A stretch of DNA of 64,000 nucleotides from Paractinoplanes rishiriensis (GCF_016862375.1 NZ_BOMV01000071.1:156444-220443), one strand, 5' to 3'. Shown: positions 18,762 through 32,328, counted from the stretch's first letter. Numbers and translations: made by a program. The notes: generated by a model not told the origin, from the sequence alone.

Positions 18762-19918
18762 GCTTCGTCGCGCACGGGGTCGGGCAGTCGCAGGACCTGC
18801 CGTTGCCCCTCGATCTGGTGCTGCAGGCGGGCGCCGCCACGGTGGTCATCTCGTTCCTCGGTTCGGCCCTGCTCTGGCGCCGTCCCCGGCTGGCCGGTGG
18901 CAACGCCCGTCTCATCCGTGTTCCGGGTTGGCTGCGTTACCCCGTACTGCTGACCTCGCTTTTGCTCGTTGGTGTTGCGGTGATCGGCCCACGCGACCCG
19001 TCGAATCCCGCGGCGCACGCTCTCTACGTGTGGCTGTGGGTCGGCCTGATTCCGGTCAGCGTCCTGGCCGGCCCGGTGTGGCGCGCGGTGAACCCGTTGC
19101 GAACCCTCTTCCGCCTGCTGCGCCTGCCCTCCGCCACGCGCCGCCCGATCCCGTTCGGTGCCGAGTGGCCCGCCGCCCTGACCCTGCTCGCCTTCGTCTG
19201 GCTGGAGCTGGTGGCGCCCGGCCGCACCGACCCGCTGGTCATCGGGCTTTGCCTGATCGGGTACGCCGCAGCACAACTCACCCTGGCCACCCGCTACGGC
19301 GAACGCTGGTTCGCACAGGCCGACTGCTTCGAGGTGTACTCGTCGCTGGCCGGCCGGATGAGCCCCTGGTACTGGCGGCCTCCGCTGTCCGGCCTGGCCG
19401 CCGACCGTCCCGGCCCCGGCCGAGCCGCATTCCTGGCGGTGTGGTGGGGCTCGACCATCTTCGACAGCGCGGCCGGTTCCCCGTTCTGGGCCGGCGTCCT
19501 GCAGCGAGCCGGCCTCCCGGTCCTGCTCGACACGGCTGCCCTGGTGGCGGTCTGCGCCCTGGTCCTGCTGGCCGTCTGGCGGATGAACATCACCAACGCC
19601 CTGATCCCGATCGCGGTCGGCTACACGCTGGCCCACTACTTGACGCTGCTCCTGGTGGAGGGCCCGCGCGGGGTCCTGCTCGTGTTCGGCCAACCGGCCA
19701 CCGACTGGACACCGGCCCCGAACCCGTCGGCGGTCGCGGTCCTCCAGGTGGCGCTGATCCTGCTGGGCCACGCGCTGAGCGTCCTGGCCGCCCACGACGC
19801 CGCGCTGGCCGGGTCCCCCGGGAAGCCGCCGTTGGCCGTCCTGCCCGAGGAGCTTCCGGTGGTGCTCTTCATGGTCCTCTGCACGTGGGCGGGTTTGTTC
19901 CTCCTCTTCGTCCGCTGA
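18758..19918 (+). CDS. Polytopic membrane protein, last gene of the cupredoxin cassette
   Basis: 386 residues, about ten hydrophobic segments. Opens with VSFVAHGVGQSQDLPLPLDLVLQ; actinobacterial proteins with this AHG-G---DLPLPL opening have been called fenitrothion hydrolase in annotation, a name I would not trust here. Motifs RYGERWFAQADCFEVYSSL and FGQPATDWTPAPNP look conserved. GTG start at 18758 overlaps the lipoprotein stop. The four genes (16415-19918) together look like a membrane-bound electron-transfer or metal-handling unit, by inference. Confidence 0.65.
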   Translation: MSFVAHGVGQSQDLPLPLDLVLQAGAATVVISFLGSALLWRRPRLAGGNARLIRVPGWLRYPVLLTSLLLVGVAVIGPRDPSNPAAHALYVWLWVGLIPVSVLAGPVWRAVNPLRTLFRLLRLPSATRRPIPFGAEWPAALTLLAFVWLELVAPGRTDPLVIGLCLIGYAAAQLTLATRYGERWFAQADCFEVYSSLAGRMSPWYWRPPLSGLAADRPGPGRAAFLAVWWGSTIFDSAAGSPFWAGVLQRAGLPVLLDTAALVAVCALVLLAVWRMNITNALIPIAVGYTLAHYLTLLLVEGPRGVLLVFGQPATDWTPAPNPSAVAVLQVALILLGHALSVLAAHDAALAGSPGKPPLAVLPEELPVVLFMVLCTWAGLFLLFVR

Positions 19919-19940
19919 GTCCGTGGGCACCCGGATCCGC

Positions 19941-19946
19941 TAACCT
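19941..19946 (+). promoter_or_regulatory. Probable -10 box for a leaderless transcript
   Basis: TAACCT, 7 nt before the GTG at 19954, with no Shine-Dalgarno sequence between. This TANNNT spacing is the usual mark of leaderless actinobacterial genes and supports the chosen start. Confidence 0.5.
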
Positions 19947-19953
19947 CTCCGGC

Positions 19954-21066
19954 GTGCGGATTGCCGCGTTCAATGTGGAGAATCTGTTCAACCGGGCCCG
20001 GGCCCTCGACCAGCGCACCTGGAGTGCCGGGCGGCCGATCCTCGAGGCTTATCAACGCATTTGCACGCTTCTCGAGGAGCCGGTCTACACCGATGAGGTC
20101 CGGCACGACATCCTGCGGCTGCTCGGCCGGCTGGGGCTGCGCAACGGGGACACCGCGAAATTCGCCCGGCTGCGGCAGAACCGGGGGCGGCTGGTGCGGC
20201 GGTCCCGGGACGGGCAGGTCCGGATCATCGCGGGCGGGCGGGCCGACTGGATCGGCTGGGTCGAGCTGACCACCGACCGGGTCGACGAGCTCGCGCTGAT
20301 GAACACCGCCCGGGTGCTGCAGGACGTCGACGCCGACGTGGTGGGCGTGATCGAGGCGGAGAGCCGGCTCGCGCTCAAGCGCTTCGCCGACGCCGGGCTG
20401 ACCCACGACCACAAACCCCGTTACCCGTACGTCATGGTGGTCGACGGCAACGACGAGCGGGGCATCGACGTGGGCCTGCTGGCGGGCGCCGGCTATCCGC
20501 TGCTCGCCCAGGTCAGCCACGTCGACGACGCCGACCACCGGGGGCGGGTCTTCAGCCGGGACTGCGCGGAATACCACGTCGGCACCCCGTCCGGCCACCG
20601 CGTCGCGATCCTCGTCAACCACTTCAAGAGCAAGGGGTACGGCGGAAAGGTCGCCTCCGACGCGATCCGGCGGCGGCAGGCGGCCCGGGTCGCCGAAATC
20701 TACCGTGGCCTGCTCGCCGGCGGTGTCGAGCGGGTGGCCGTGGTCGGCGACCTCAACGACACCCCGGACAGCGAGCCGCTGGCACCCCTGCTCACCGGCA
20801 CCGACCTGCGCGACATCTCCACCCACCCGGCCTTCGACGACAACGGCCGGCCGGGCACCTACGGCTACTGCACGGCTCGCAACAAGCTCGACTACGTGCT
20901 GCTCTCCCCCGCCCTGTTCGGCGCGGCGACCGGCGGCGGCATCTTCCGGCGCGGCGTGTGGGGCGGCCGCCGGGGCCGGTTGTGGCCGATCTACGAGACC
21001 ATGACGGCCGCGGTGCACGCCGGGTCGGACCACGCCGCCATCTACGCCGACCTCGACCTCGGCTGA
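19954..21066 (+). CDS. Endonuclease/exonuclease/phosphatase-family protein
   Basis: 370 residues. The metal-dependent EEP fold is recognisable from IAAFNVENLF (Asn/Glu), DADVVGVIEAE (Glu), NHFKSK, VVGDLNDTPDSEPL (Asp/Asn), LDYVLLSPALF and GSDHAAI (Asp-His). Members cleave phosphodiesters in nucleic acids or lipids; the substrate here is unknown. A ~90-residue insertion after the first strand (residues 12-100) is larger than in minimal EEP enzymes. No signal peptide, so cytoplasmic. The 3' end overlaps the convergent STAND NTPase gene by 25 bases. Start GTG 19954 fits the leaderless promoter. Confidence 0.85.
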   Translation: MRIAAFNVENLFNRARALDQRTWSAGRPILEAYQRICTLLEEPVYTDEVRHDILRLLGRLGLRNGDTAKFARLRQNRGRLVRRSRDGQVRIIAGGRADWIGWVELTTDRVDELALMNTARVLQDVDADVVGVIEAESRLALKRFADAGLTHDHKPRYPYVMVVDGNDERGIDVGLLAGAGYPLLAQVSHVDDADHRGRVFSRDCAEYHVGTPSGHRVAILVNHFKSKGYGGKVASDAIRRRQAARVAEIYRGLLAGGVERVAVVGDLNDTPDSEPLAPLLTGTDLRDISTHPAFDDNGRPGTYGYCTARNKLDYVLLSPALFGAATGGGIFRRGVWGGRRGRLWPIYETMTAAVHAGSDHAAIYADLDLG

Positions 21067-24000
21067 AGCCAGATCGGTGGTTCCCCTCCCTTGCGGACGA
21101 AACAGCGGTACCGGCCGGGACCGGACGGCGGCACCGCGACCGTGCCCCGCCAGACGTGGCCGGGTGTCCAGGTCAGCCGCACCGCCCGGGCCGGGTCGCC
21201 GCCGCCCAGTTCCGGCAGGTCGCCCACGACGTGCACGTCCTCGCCCGGCTCGGTGCGGTGCTCGACCCGGAACGCGTACGGGACCAGCGGGCCGGCGGAC
21301 CGGCCGGTCAGGCGCAGGCAGTGCACCGCGCCGGCCGCGCCGCCGGCCAGGATCGCGCCGCCGTCGATCGTGGTGGCGACCGCGGTGACCTCGTTCGCCA
21401 GTTCGGCCCGGGCGAGCCGCTCGCGGGTGCGCACGTCCCAGACCGACACGGCGTTCCCGCCGCCGGCGACCAGCAGCAGGCCGTCCTCGGTGATTTTGAA
21501 GTCGGCGACCTCGGCGCCGTGGTCGAAGCGGTGCACCAGGTCCTTGCGCTCGAGCTCCCACGCGTCCACCCCGTGCCCCTTGGCCACCAGCACCCAGCCG
21601 CCGTCCGGTGCCAGCGCCGCCGCGGTGAACCGCTGTCCCTGCTGGTAGCGCAGGTAGCGGATGGACGGCCGGGCCCAGTGCTCGACGTAGGCGCCCCGCT
21701 CGACGTCCAGCTCGAACACGTCCCAGCCCATCACGACCAGCACGGTACGGCCGTCGGGCGTGGCCAGCACGTGGCTCGTCCGGTCGGGCTGTCCGGGGGT
21801 CGGCGGCAGCGTGCGGTCCGGCGCTCCGGTGACCGGGCCGGCGATCCGCAGCCGGTGGTCGGCGTACGCGGTGAGCACGCGGCCGTCCGGCAGGAACGTC
21901 ACCGCGTCGCCGTAGCCGTCCGCCGGACCGGCCTCCCGGCCGTCGATCAGGTCCCACCGGGTCCGGCCGGCGATCGCGTGCCGGCCGTCCGGGGCGACCG
22001 CGAACGGGTAGATGCCGGGCGAGTCGAGCCGGTGCACCGGGTCACCGGTGGCCAGGTCCCAGACCACGATGTCGCCGCCGAAGCCCACGGTGGCCCCGAG
22101 CCGGCCGCCGTCTAGCACGGCGGCGTGCACCACCCGGCCGGAGTTGCCCGCCGGGCCGGGCGCGGCCGGCGGGGTGCCGACGTGCCACTGCCGGAAACCG
22201 CCGCGGCGGACGGTGAAGACCTCGGCCGGCCGGGCCGCGCGGACCGGCGTACCCGCCTCGGTGTCCAGACCGCCGAGCGAGTGACAGCGGCCGTCGCCGA
22301 GGCGCACCACGAAAAGGCGGTGGCCGTCGCCCAGCACCGCGTGGCCGCCGTCGGCGGTGACCACGCAGCCCCTGGCCCGGTCCGGCACCGTGACCACCCG
22401 CTCGCGTGCGCCGCTCGCGACGTCCCACACCGCGAGGTCACCGCCGGCGAAACCGGCCGCTCGCCGGCCCGCGGGGTCCAGGTCGAAGGAGCCGGCGCCC
22501 CGGGCGCCGGCCAGGTCGTGCCGGGGCCGGTCGCGGGTCAGGTCCCAGACCGTCAGCGGGTCGGCGCCGCGCCGGACGACCGCCAGCCGGCCGTCGGTGG
22601 TGACCGCCAGCGCGCCGAGGTTCTCCGCGACGCGTACCGGTTCGGCCGGTCCGGTCACCGGCCACAGGACGGCGGCCGGCCCGAACATCGCGTACCGGCC
22701 GCCGTCCGGCGTGCCGAACACGGTGAGGTCGCCCTCGGCGGGGTGCCGGCCGGCGAGGCGGCGCCGGGCCAGGTCCCAGACGAGCAGGTGCCCCTCGGCG
22801 ACCAGGACGGCATAGCGACTGTCCGGCGTGACCGCCGCGGCGCGCGGCTGGTCGCCGGTGAACTCGCCGAACGTGTGGGCGACGGTCCAGGTACGCAGGT
22901 CCCACAGCCGCGGCGGGTCGGGGAACTCCTCGGTGCTGCCGTTGTCCAGCCACCGCACGTCGGTGGCGAAGGTGAGAGCCGCGGACCCGTCCGGGACGGC
23001 CACCACCCGGTACACCTCGCCGGGATGACCGTCGACGGTACGCGCCAGCCCGTGCCCGGCGGTGCTGCCGCGCACCCAGCGCGGCAACAGGTGGGTGCGG
23101 CCGGACCCGGCGAGCAGGCCCCGGGCCGCGTCGGCCAGCCGGTCCAGGCCGAACTCGCCGGCGACCAGCAGCACCTGCTGGGCCAGCAGTTCCGGGCCGT
23201 GCGCGCCGGCCAGGTCGGAGAACAGGTGGCCGTCGCGTTCCAGCACGCGTTCCACGCCGCCCGCCGCCGCGACCAGCGGATGACCGGCGGGCGCGGCCTC
23301 CGCGGCGAACCGCAGGTCGGCCACCACGGCGTCGAAGCCGGACCGCTCGGCCCGGCCGGTCAGGTAGCCGATGTCGGTCAGGGTTTCCTGGGCGGCGTCC
23401 CACTGCCCGGCCCGGACCTGCTGGTACACCAGCTCGTCGAGGGCGCGCGGCACGAGCGGCCGCGGCCCGAAGTACCCGGCCAGCGCGGCGTGCCGGCGGG
23501 CGGCGACGCCGTCCAGGAAGGCGCGGCGGGCGGCCTCGGCCAGCTGCCGGTGGTAGAAGCCGAGGAGGGTACGGCCGCCGTCCTCGTGCTCGGTCAGGTA
23601 GGGCGACAGGTCGGCGCGCAGCCGGGCCCAGACCGCGTCCGGCACCCGGTCCGCCACCGGCGCGTGCGGGAACCGCCGCCGCAGGTCGGCCAGCACGTCC
23701 TCGTCCGCCGACAGCACGTCCAGCAGTTCCTCCTCGGTCAGCCCGGACCGGGCCGCCGCCAGGTAGCCGAGTGCCCGGCCGACCAGGACCGCGCCGTGCT
23801 CGGCCTCGCGGGACAGCCGGGCGAACAGCCGGTCGATGACCGCGGGCACGGTGTCCGGCACCGGTTCGGCCGGCGCATACGAGGCCCAGCGGCGGGCCTC
23901 CTCGAACGCGAGCCGCAGGTGCAGCGGCAGACCGGTCGCCGCCGAGCCGAGGACCGCCGCGCGCTGCTCCGGCCGCAGCCGGCGCCGCGCCCCGGCCAGC

Positions 24001-25328
24001 CAGGTGTCGAGCAGGGCACCGCTTGCCGACGGCGGCAGCGGCTCGAGCCGCAGCCGCGGACCGTCGCCGGGCAGCCGGTCGGCCACCGTCCCGTCGGAGC
24101 AGGACACGACCGTCCGGACCGCGCTCCCGCCAGACATCCCGAGCCAGCTCAGGCCGGGGCTGTCCAACTGGTCCACGGCGTCGACGAAGATCAGCAGCCG
24201 GCCCTGCCGCGGGAGACCGGCCTCGACGCGGTAGTCGTCGAGCAGGGCGCCCATCCGCTCGGGCGGCGGCTCGTCCCGCCGGTGCGTCTGCGCCCGCACC
24301 TCGACCAGCAGGTCGCTGAGCAGCGACTGCTCGCGGGCGGCCCGGGCGGTCGCACCGGCGAAGCGGACCACCAGCTGGGCGTCCGGATGCTCGGCGGCCG
24401 CGAGCATGGCGGCCTGGGCCAGGAACGCGGACTTGCCGACCCCGGACGGCCCCACCACCAGCAGCGGACGGCCGTCGTCGCCGGCCAGGTAGCGGGCCAC
24501 CGCCGCGAGTTCGCGGTCACGGGCCCGGTGGTCGCGGCGGCGCTCGGCGGCGAACTGCTCGTGCCGGGCCCGTTCCGCCGCCGGTCCGGTGGTCGTGGTC
24601 CGGCCGGCCAGCTCGGCGCCGATCGCGCCGGTCAGCGCGTCGTGGACCGCGGCGCAGAACGCGGAAAGATCGCCGGCGGAATACTCGTGCAGGCGGCCGG
24701 CGGGCAGCGTCGCGCGCAGCCCGGCGGTGAACCTGGCCAGCTCGGCAGGTGGCGTCGGGCCGGTGCGGACGAAGCAGTGGACGGTGCCCGGCGCGGCCGC
24801 CGCCACCTCCTGCTCGGTGATCGAGGTGGAGAACCGGTGCACCGGGCGGCCCGCGCGCCGGGCGCCGTCGATCAGCACGGCCCGCAGCCGCTCCTCCTCG
24901 TCGTGCCAGGCGTCGTCCGCGGCGAATGCCCCGTCCCGCGGCTGGAGCACGTACTCGGGCGGGACCGCGTTGTCGTCGCGGCGGTACCAGCGGCCGGCCA
25001 GCTCCCGGCCGGCGTCGTCCAGCCCGGCCCGGACCGCGTCCAGCTCCCCGGCCGGCAGCCGCGGCGGCAGCGGGCACCAGCCGTACCGGTCACCGATCAG
25101 CAGCAGGAAGTGCGGGTGGCAGCGTTCCACCTCGGCCAGGCAGATCGGCACGGTCGCCTGGTCGAGCCCGGCCGCCGGGCTGACCCCCCAGCGCAGGTCG
25201 ACCGCCGAGAACGGGATGCCGCGCTCGGCGCAGAACCGCCGCACCCGCGGGAACACGTCCCGGTGCAGCGCGTCCCGCTCGGCGCCCAGGTCGGCGAACG
25301 TCGAGCTGACGAACAGTCGTACCCGCAT
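21042..25328 (-). CDS. DUF4062-STAND NTPase-WD40 protein with C-terminal CBM20-like domain
   Basis: 1428 residues. Residues 1-~100: DUF4062 (RLFVSSTFADLGAERDAL; LRWGVS; LLLIGDRYGWCP). Residues ~285-600: P-loop NTPase of STAND/NACHT type, Walker A GPSGVGKS (293-300), Walker B LLIFVDAVDQLD (378-389). ~600-780: helical linker. ~790-1340: degenerate WD40 blades (LWDLRTW, LVWDLARR, VWDLTRD, VWDVASG, VVWDLATGD, VWDVRTRE). ~1351-1428: CBM20-like starch-binding fold (GEDVHVVGDLPELGG... RAVRLTW... VWRGTVAVPP... RYRCFVRKGG). The order is that of animal NWD1/TEP1-type proteins and of bacterial STAND sensors. ATG/GTG start region at 25328. Likely a ligand-triggered oligomerising sensor; the trigger is unknown. 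Confidence 0.88.
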   Translation of the reverse strand: MRVRLFVSSTFADLGAERDALHRDVFPRVRRFCAERGIPFSAVDLRWGVSPAAGLDQATVPICLAEVERCHPHFLLLIGDRYGWCPLPPRLPAGELDAVRAGLDDAGRELAGRWYRRDDNAVPPEYVLQPRDGAFAADDAWHDEEERLRAVLIDGARRAGRPVHRFSTSITEQEVAAAAPGTVHCFVRTGPTPPAELARFTAGLRATLPAGRLHEYSAGDLSAFCAAVHDALTGAIGAELAGRTTTTGPAAERARHEQFAAERRRDHRARDRELAAVARYLAGDDGRPLLVVGPSGVGKSAFLAQAAMLAAAEHPDAQLVVRFAGATARAAREQSLLSDLLVEVRAQTHRRDEPPPERMGALLDDYRVEAGLPRQGRLLIFVDAVDQLDSPGLSWLGMSGGSAVRTVVSCSDGTVADRLPGDGPRLRLEPLPPSASGALLDTWLAGARRRLRPEQRAAVLGSAATGLPLHLRLAFEEARRWASYAPAEPVPDTVPAVIDRLFARLSREAEHGAVLVGRALGYLAAARSGLTEEELLDVLSADEDVLADLRRRFPHAPVADRVPDAVWARLRADLSPYLTEHEDGGRTLLGFYHRQLAEAARRAFLDGVAARRHAALAGYFGPRPLVPRALDELVYQQVRAGQWDAAQETLTDIGYLTGRAERSGFDAVVADLRFAAEAAPAGHPLVAAAGGVERVLERDGHLFSDLAGAHGPELLAQQVLLVAGEFGLDRLADAARGLLAGSGRTHLLPRWVRGSTAGHGLARTVDGHPGEVYRVVAVPDGSAALTFATDVRWLDNGSTEEFPDPPRLWDLRTWTVAHTFGEFTGDQPRAAAVTPDSRYAVLVAEGHLLVWDLARRRLAGRHPAEGDLTVFGTPDGGRYAMFGPAAVLWPVTGPAEPVRVAENLGALAVTTDGRLAVVRRGADPLTVWDLTRDRPRHDLAGARGAGSFDLDPAGRRAAGFAGGDLAVWDVASGARERVVTVPDRARGCVVTADGGHAVLGDGHRLFVVRLGDGRCHSLGGLDTEAGTPVRAARPAEVFTVRRGGFRQWHVGTPPAAPGPAGNSGRVVHAAVLDGGRLGATVGFGGDIVVWDLATGDPVHRLDSPGIYPFAVAPDGRHAIAGRTRWDLIDGREAGPADGYGDAVTFLPDGRVLTAYADHRLRIAGPVTGAPDRTLPPTPGQPDRTSHVLATPDGRTVLVVMGWDVFELDVERGAYVEHWARPSIRYLRYQQGQRFTAAALAPDGGWVLVAKGHGVDAWELERKDLVHRFDHGAEVADFKITEDGLLLVAGGGNAVSVWDVRTRERLARAELANEVTAVATTIDGGAILAGGAAGAVHCLRLTGRSAGPLVPYAFRVEHRTEPGEDVHVVGDLPELGGGDPARAVRLTWTPGHVWRGTVAVPPSGPGRYRCFVRKGGEPPIWLQPRSRSA

Positions 25329-25384
25329 CCGCGATCACTCCCGCCGCGCCGCCGATCGTCCCGATCCTAATGAGACGGCACGCC

Positions 25385-25390
25385 TACACT
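25385..25390 (+). promoter_or_regulatory. Probable -10 box of the glycyl-tRNA synthetase/NACHT operon
   Basis: TACACT 8 nt before the ATG at 25399, with no ribosome binding site in between, suggesting a leaderless message. It lies in the 70-bp gap to the divergent STAND NTPase gene. Confidence 0.45.
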
Positions 25391-25398
25391 TGCCCTTC

Positions 25399-28391
<2,993 letters not shown>

Positions 28392-28395
<4 letters not shown>

Positions 28396-31300
28396 AGAAG
28401 ACCAAGGATGTCGAGGCGAACTTCGAGACGGTCCGCTCGATCGTCCGGAGTGCCCAGTGCGACAGCACCATCGTCACCGCGGTCGACCGGCTGACGTCGG
28501 CCGCGCTAATCCTCTCCCCGCTGGTGCTCGGACCGGCGTCCGTGCCGCTGCTGGCGCTGTTCGACATGAAGTCGGATCTGATCCGGCACGCCCACGACGC
28601 GGTCCGCGCCATCGCCGGCTATCGCGGCGACTTCCTCGCCCGCAGCCGGTCCCTGGCGGCAGCGCACGCGATGATCACCTACAGCGCCTTCTTCGAGGCC
28701 ATGGACCGGGACCTCCGCCCGGTGCTGAAGAAGCTGAAACCGACGGCCAAGGACCGCCGGTTGGTCGTCGAACGGTCCGCGGAGGCGGCCCACTACCTGC
28801 GCTCCGTCGAGGACGTCGGCGGCCGTTCGATCGCCTACAACGCGATCGCGCCGGTCTCCCTCCCGCATCCCTCCGCCAGCTTCGCGACCGAGGCGGACGA
28901 CCGCCACGCGCTGTACCTGCGGATGACCGATACGCTGTCGCGGGTCCTGGAGCACCTCGGCGGCGCCGAGACGGTGGTGGAGATCAGACCCAAGCTCCAC
29001 CATCTGCCGCGCACCGCGGTCGAGGTCTACTTCGCCCAGTACCTCGAGCTCATGCTGGAATTCCAGGACTTCTTCGGCTGGGCCACCCTGTACGAGGCGC
29101 AGAAGACCCAGCAGATGATCGGCGACCTGACCGAGGACGCCCGCCTGGCCCAGCTGGCTGTCGCCGGTATCGACATCGGCCTGGAGTCGCTGCGGCAGGC
29201 GGTGACGCACCTGTCCAGCGCCCTGCCGGCACCGCCGCGGGCGGGTGCCCGGGCGGTCATCGAGGACCTGGCCGTCATCTACCGGCTGGGAATCTCCGAA
29301 CGGATCATCACCGACACCTACGACGACCCCGGCGACGCGCCCGTCATCCGGTATCCGACCAAGGCCGAGGCGTTCGTGCCGCAGGCGTACCAGACCCTGG
29401 AGTACACCAACCAGAAGATCGACCTGGAGAACGAGGCCACCTGGTCGGAGCTGCCGGCCAAGGACGACCTGGGCGTCTTCCTGGCCCGGTACTTCGACTC
29501 GCCGTACAGCGCCTGGTCCGCCCTGCTGGTGCTCGGACACCCGGGGTCCGGGAAGTCGCTGCTGACCGAGCTGATCGCCGCCCGGCTGATGCCTCCCGCT
29601 TACAACGTGGTGCGCATCGAACTGCGGGACATCGAGCCGGACAGCGACATCCAGAGCCAGATCGAGGACCAGATCCGGGCCGACACCGGCCATGAGATCA
29701 ACTGGGTGGAGTTCGCGACGGAGCTGGCCGGCGATCCACCGCTGATCATCCTGGACGGGTACGACGAGCTCCTCCAGGCGACCGGGCGGGTGTTCGCCAA
29801 CTACCTGGACAAGGTGCACCGGTTCCAGCGACGCGAGGCGATGCTGCAACGCCCGGTCCGGATCATGGTGACCAGCCGCATCACACTTATCGACAAGGCT
29901 GTCATCCCGGCCAGCACGGCGGTCGTCCGGCTGCTCGAGTTCGACGAGGATCGCCGGCAGGCCTGGACCGACGTCTGGAACCGGACGAACGCGGGTTACT
30001 TCGACCGCACGCCGGTGGAGCCGTTCACCGTGCCGGCCGATGCGCGCCTCCTGGACCTGGCCCGGCAACCGCTGCTGTTGCTGATGCTGGCGATCTACGA
30101 CTCACGGGACAACGAGCTGCGCCAGTCCCGGGTCGACCAGACGCTGCTGTACCACAGCCTCCTGCACCGCTTCATCGCCCGCGAGCGCGGCAAGGGCGAG
30201 GCCGGGGCGGCGTTCCGGGCCCTCGACCAGGCCGGCCAGGACCAGATGGTCGAGGACGACCTGAACCGTCTCGGCGTGGCGGCCATCGGCATGTTCAACC
30301 GCAACGCCCTGCACATCCACCGCCGTGACCTTGACGCGGACATCGCATACTTCGGCGCCGAACGCGAGGTCGTGGTCCCGGCCGGCGCCGCGCTGACCCA
30401 GGCGGACCTGCTGCTCGGCAGCTTCTTCTTCATCCACGAATCGCGGAGCCGATCGGGCGACCGGGACGACCGGAGCGGCGGGCACTCGGCGGCGTTCGAG
30501 TTCCTGCACAACACGTTCGGCGAATTCCTGACGGCCGACTTCGTGGTCCGGCAGGTCCTCCGGCAGACCACGGTGATCCGCGCGCTGCGCCAGTCCGACG
30601 CGCTGCGGCAGCAACTCGACGTGCAACTCGCCCAGGCGGACGACCGCTGGTTCGCCCCGCTCGCCTTCACCAGCCTGCACACCCGCCCGGTGATCCTGTC
30701 GATGATCCGCGAGTGGCTGCCGCACCGCGCCGAGCTGGCCGGTCTGGCGCAGGCGGATCTCGTCGGCTGCCTGCATCTGATCGTCACGCGGCAGCTGCGG
30801 GACACCCTGACCGGCACGCCCGCGGGGTGGCTGTCCGACGGCATCGCCGAGACGAAGTTCGAGAGGTTCGCCTATCTGGGGCATCTCGCGGTCTACACGT
30901 TCAATCTCGCCACCCTGGCGGCCGTGGCCGGCGAGGACGGGTACACGTTCGACGTGCCGGTCGAGGCCGGGCGGCCGGCCGGATCGGAGCCGGCCTGGGA
31001 CGGATTGCGCAACCTCTGGCGGAGCTGGTTCTCGCTGGACGGGCTGGCCGGGGCGGCGGCGCTGATCGAGGCGAAACCCGGCACGGACGGCGTGATGGTG
31101 GTTCGCGCCAAGAGGGACTTCGGCATGCCGCCCGGCAGCCTGCCGCTGGACCTGGCGCATCACCTGAACACGGCGCTCGGGGACGAGATGGGCCGGGCCC
31201 TGACCGGCCTGGCAGGCGCGGACCTGATGGGCTGGCAGCCGGCCGACCTGACAGCCCTGGGGGAACCGCTGGAGCGGCTCGGAGCGGGCCGGAACGAGTT

Positions 31301-32324
31301 CCTGCTGCCGCGGACGAGCCGCCTCATGCCCGGCTCCCACCTCGTGCGGGACGGTTGGGCCGCGATGATGATCCGACGTAGATCATTCGGCGCGCACCTT
31401 CCGCTCGGCGCCATGTCGGCCCATGAACTGCTGCGGGCCGAGCGCCGGTCGGACGCCGCATTCGACGTGATCTCCGACCTTCGTCCGGATCTCGACGTGC
31501 TGATCCATCTGTCGGACCACGAGGCAGGCGTGGTCATCGAGAATCACGCACTTCTGCAACCGCAATGGCTGCACGACGTGATCCGGGCCATCGCGAACGG
31601 CGACCTCAGCTACCCGAAGCATGGCGGCCCTGACCCGGACCATTTCATCGCGCCGATCTTCTACCATCTGCGCCGACTGCAGGTCACCGTCGAGGTGTCC
31701 ACCATCATGACAGGGCTGTTGCGCGGCGGGATCGTCGACCGGCTCGGCTGCCGGTCGCTGGTCGAGGTCCTGTTGTTCCTGCGACATCGCGGCCTCCCAC
31801 GAGACCAGTGGTCGGTGATCGACGTCCGGCTTGCCCGCAGACTGAGCCGCTGGACGGACCTGCGGCGAGTCCCGGAAGACTCGATGGTCGACCTCATCCA
31901 TCTGGTCGCGGCCGAGAGGCCCGCCATGGCGACCCGCCGCCACCTCGTGATCAGCGCCTCGGGAGCGCTCGCCCGGCGGACGACGGACCACCACCAGGTT
32001 TCGTTCACGCAGTTTCTGGCGGGCTTCTCCCTGCCCGAGGTGAGGTCGGTCTCCCGCTCCTCGAACTTCGACTACCACCAGCTCTTTCACCGGCGGTCGC
32101 GACTCCTCGCCTGGATTCGCTCAGCCGTAATCCGGGGCGATGCTCGATATGCCGCGCGGGTCCTCAAAGAAGCGCTTTCCAGGGCCGGCCGGAATGCCGG
32201 CGCTCTGGACGCGTCGCTACGACAGCTTCTGGACCTGGACAACGAGGAACTGGCCGACCGGAGGTACACCGTGGGGCAACGGCAGGACATCGACTGGCTG
32301 CTGCGGAAGCTGGGCCGGAAGTAG
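28392..32324 (+). CDS. NACHT-domain NTPase (NLR-like), translationally coupled to glyS
   Basis: 1310 residues. Residues 1-~370 are largely helical with no family I can name. NACHT core: Walker A GHPGSGKS (382-389), Walker B LIILDGYDELL (451-461) with the small-residue/Asp spacing of NACHT, sensor-like VRIMVTSR, winged-helix region LLLLMLAIYDSRDNELRQSR and the FEFLHNTFGEFLTADFV motif typical of bacterial NACHT proteins. The last ~600 residues are helical, perhaps a repeat sensor, without recognisable LRR or WD40. No nuclease or membrane effector motif seen. GTG start overlaps the glyS stop, so it is co-translated. Bacterial NACHT proteins of this build include anti-phage NLR-like sensors; immunity here is inferred. 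Confidence 0.87.
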
Positions 32325-32328
32325 CAGG

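Noticed and set aside
18758..19918. Annotation as fenitrothion hydrolase
   Set aside because: That name, as I recall it from similar proteins, rests on weak similarity; the protein is a ten-segment membrane protein without visible hydrolase motifs.
22125..25370. 1081-codon plus-strand frame opposite the STAND NTPase
   Set aside because: Shadow of a gene with clear domains on the minus strand; composition is typical antisense low complexity.
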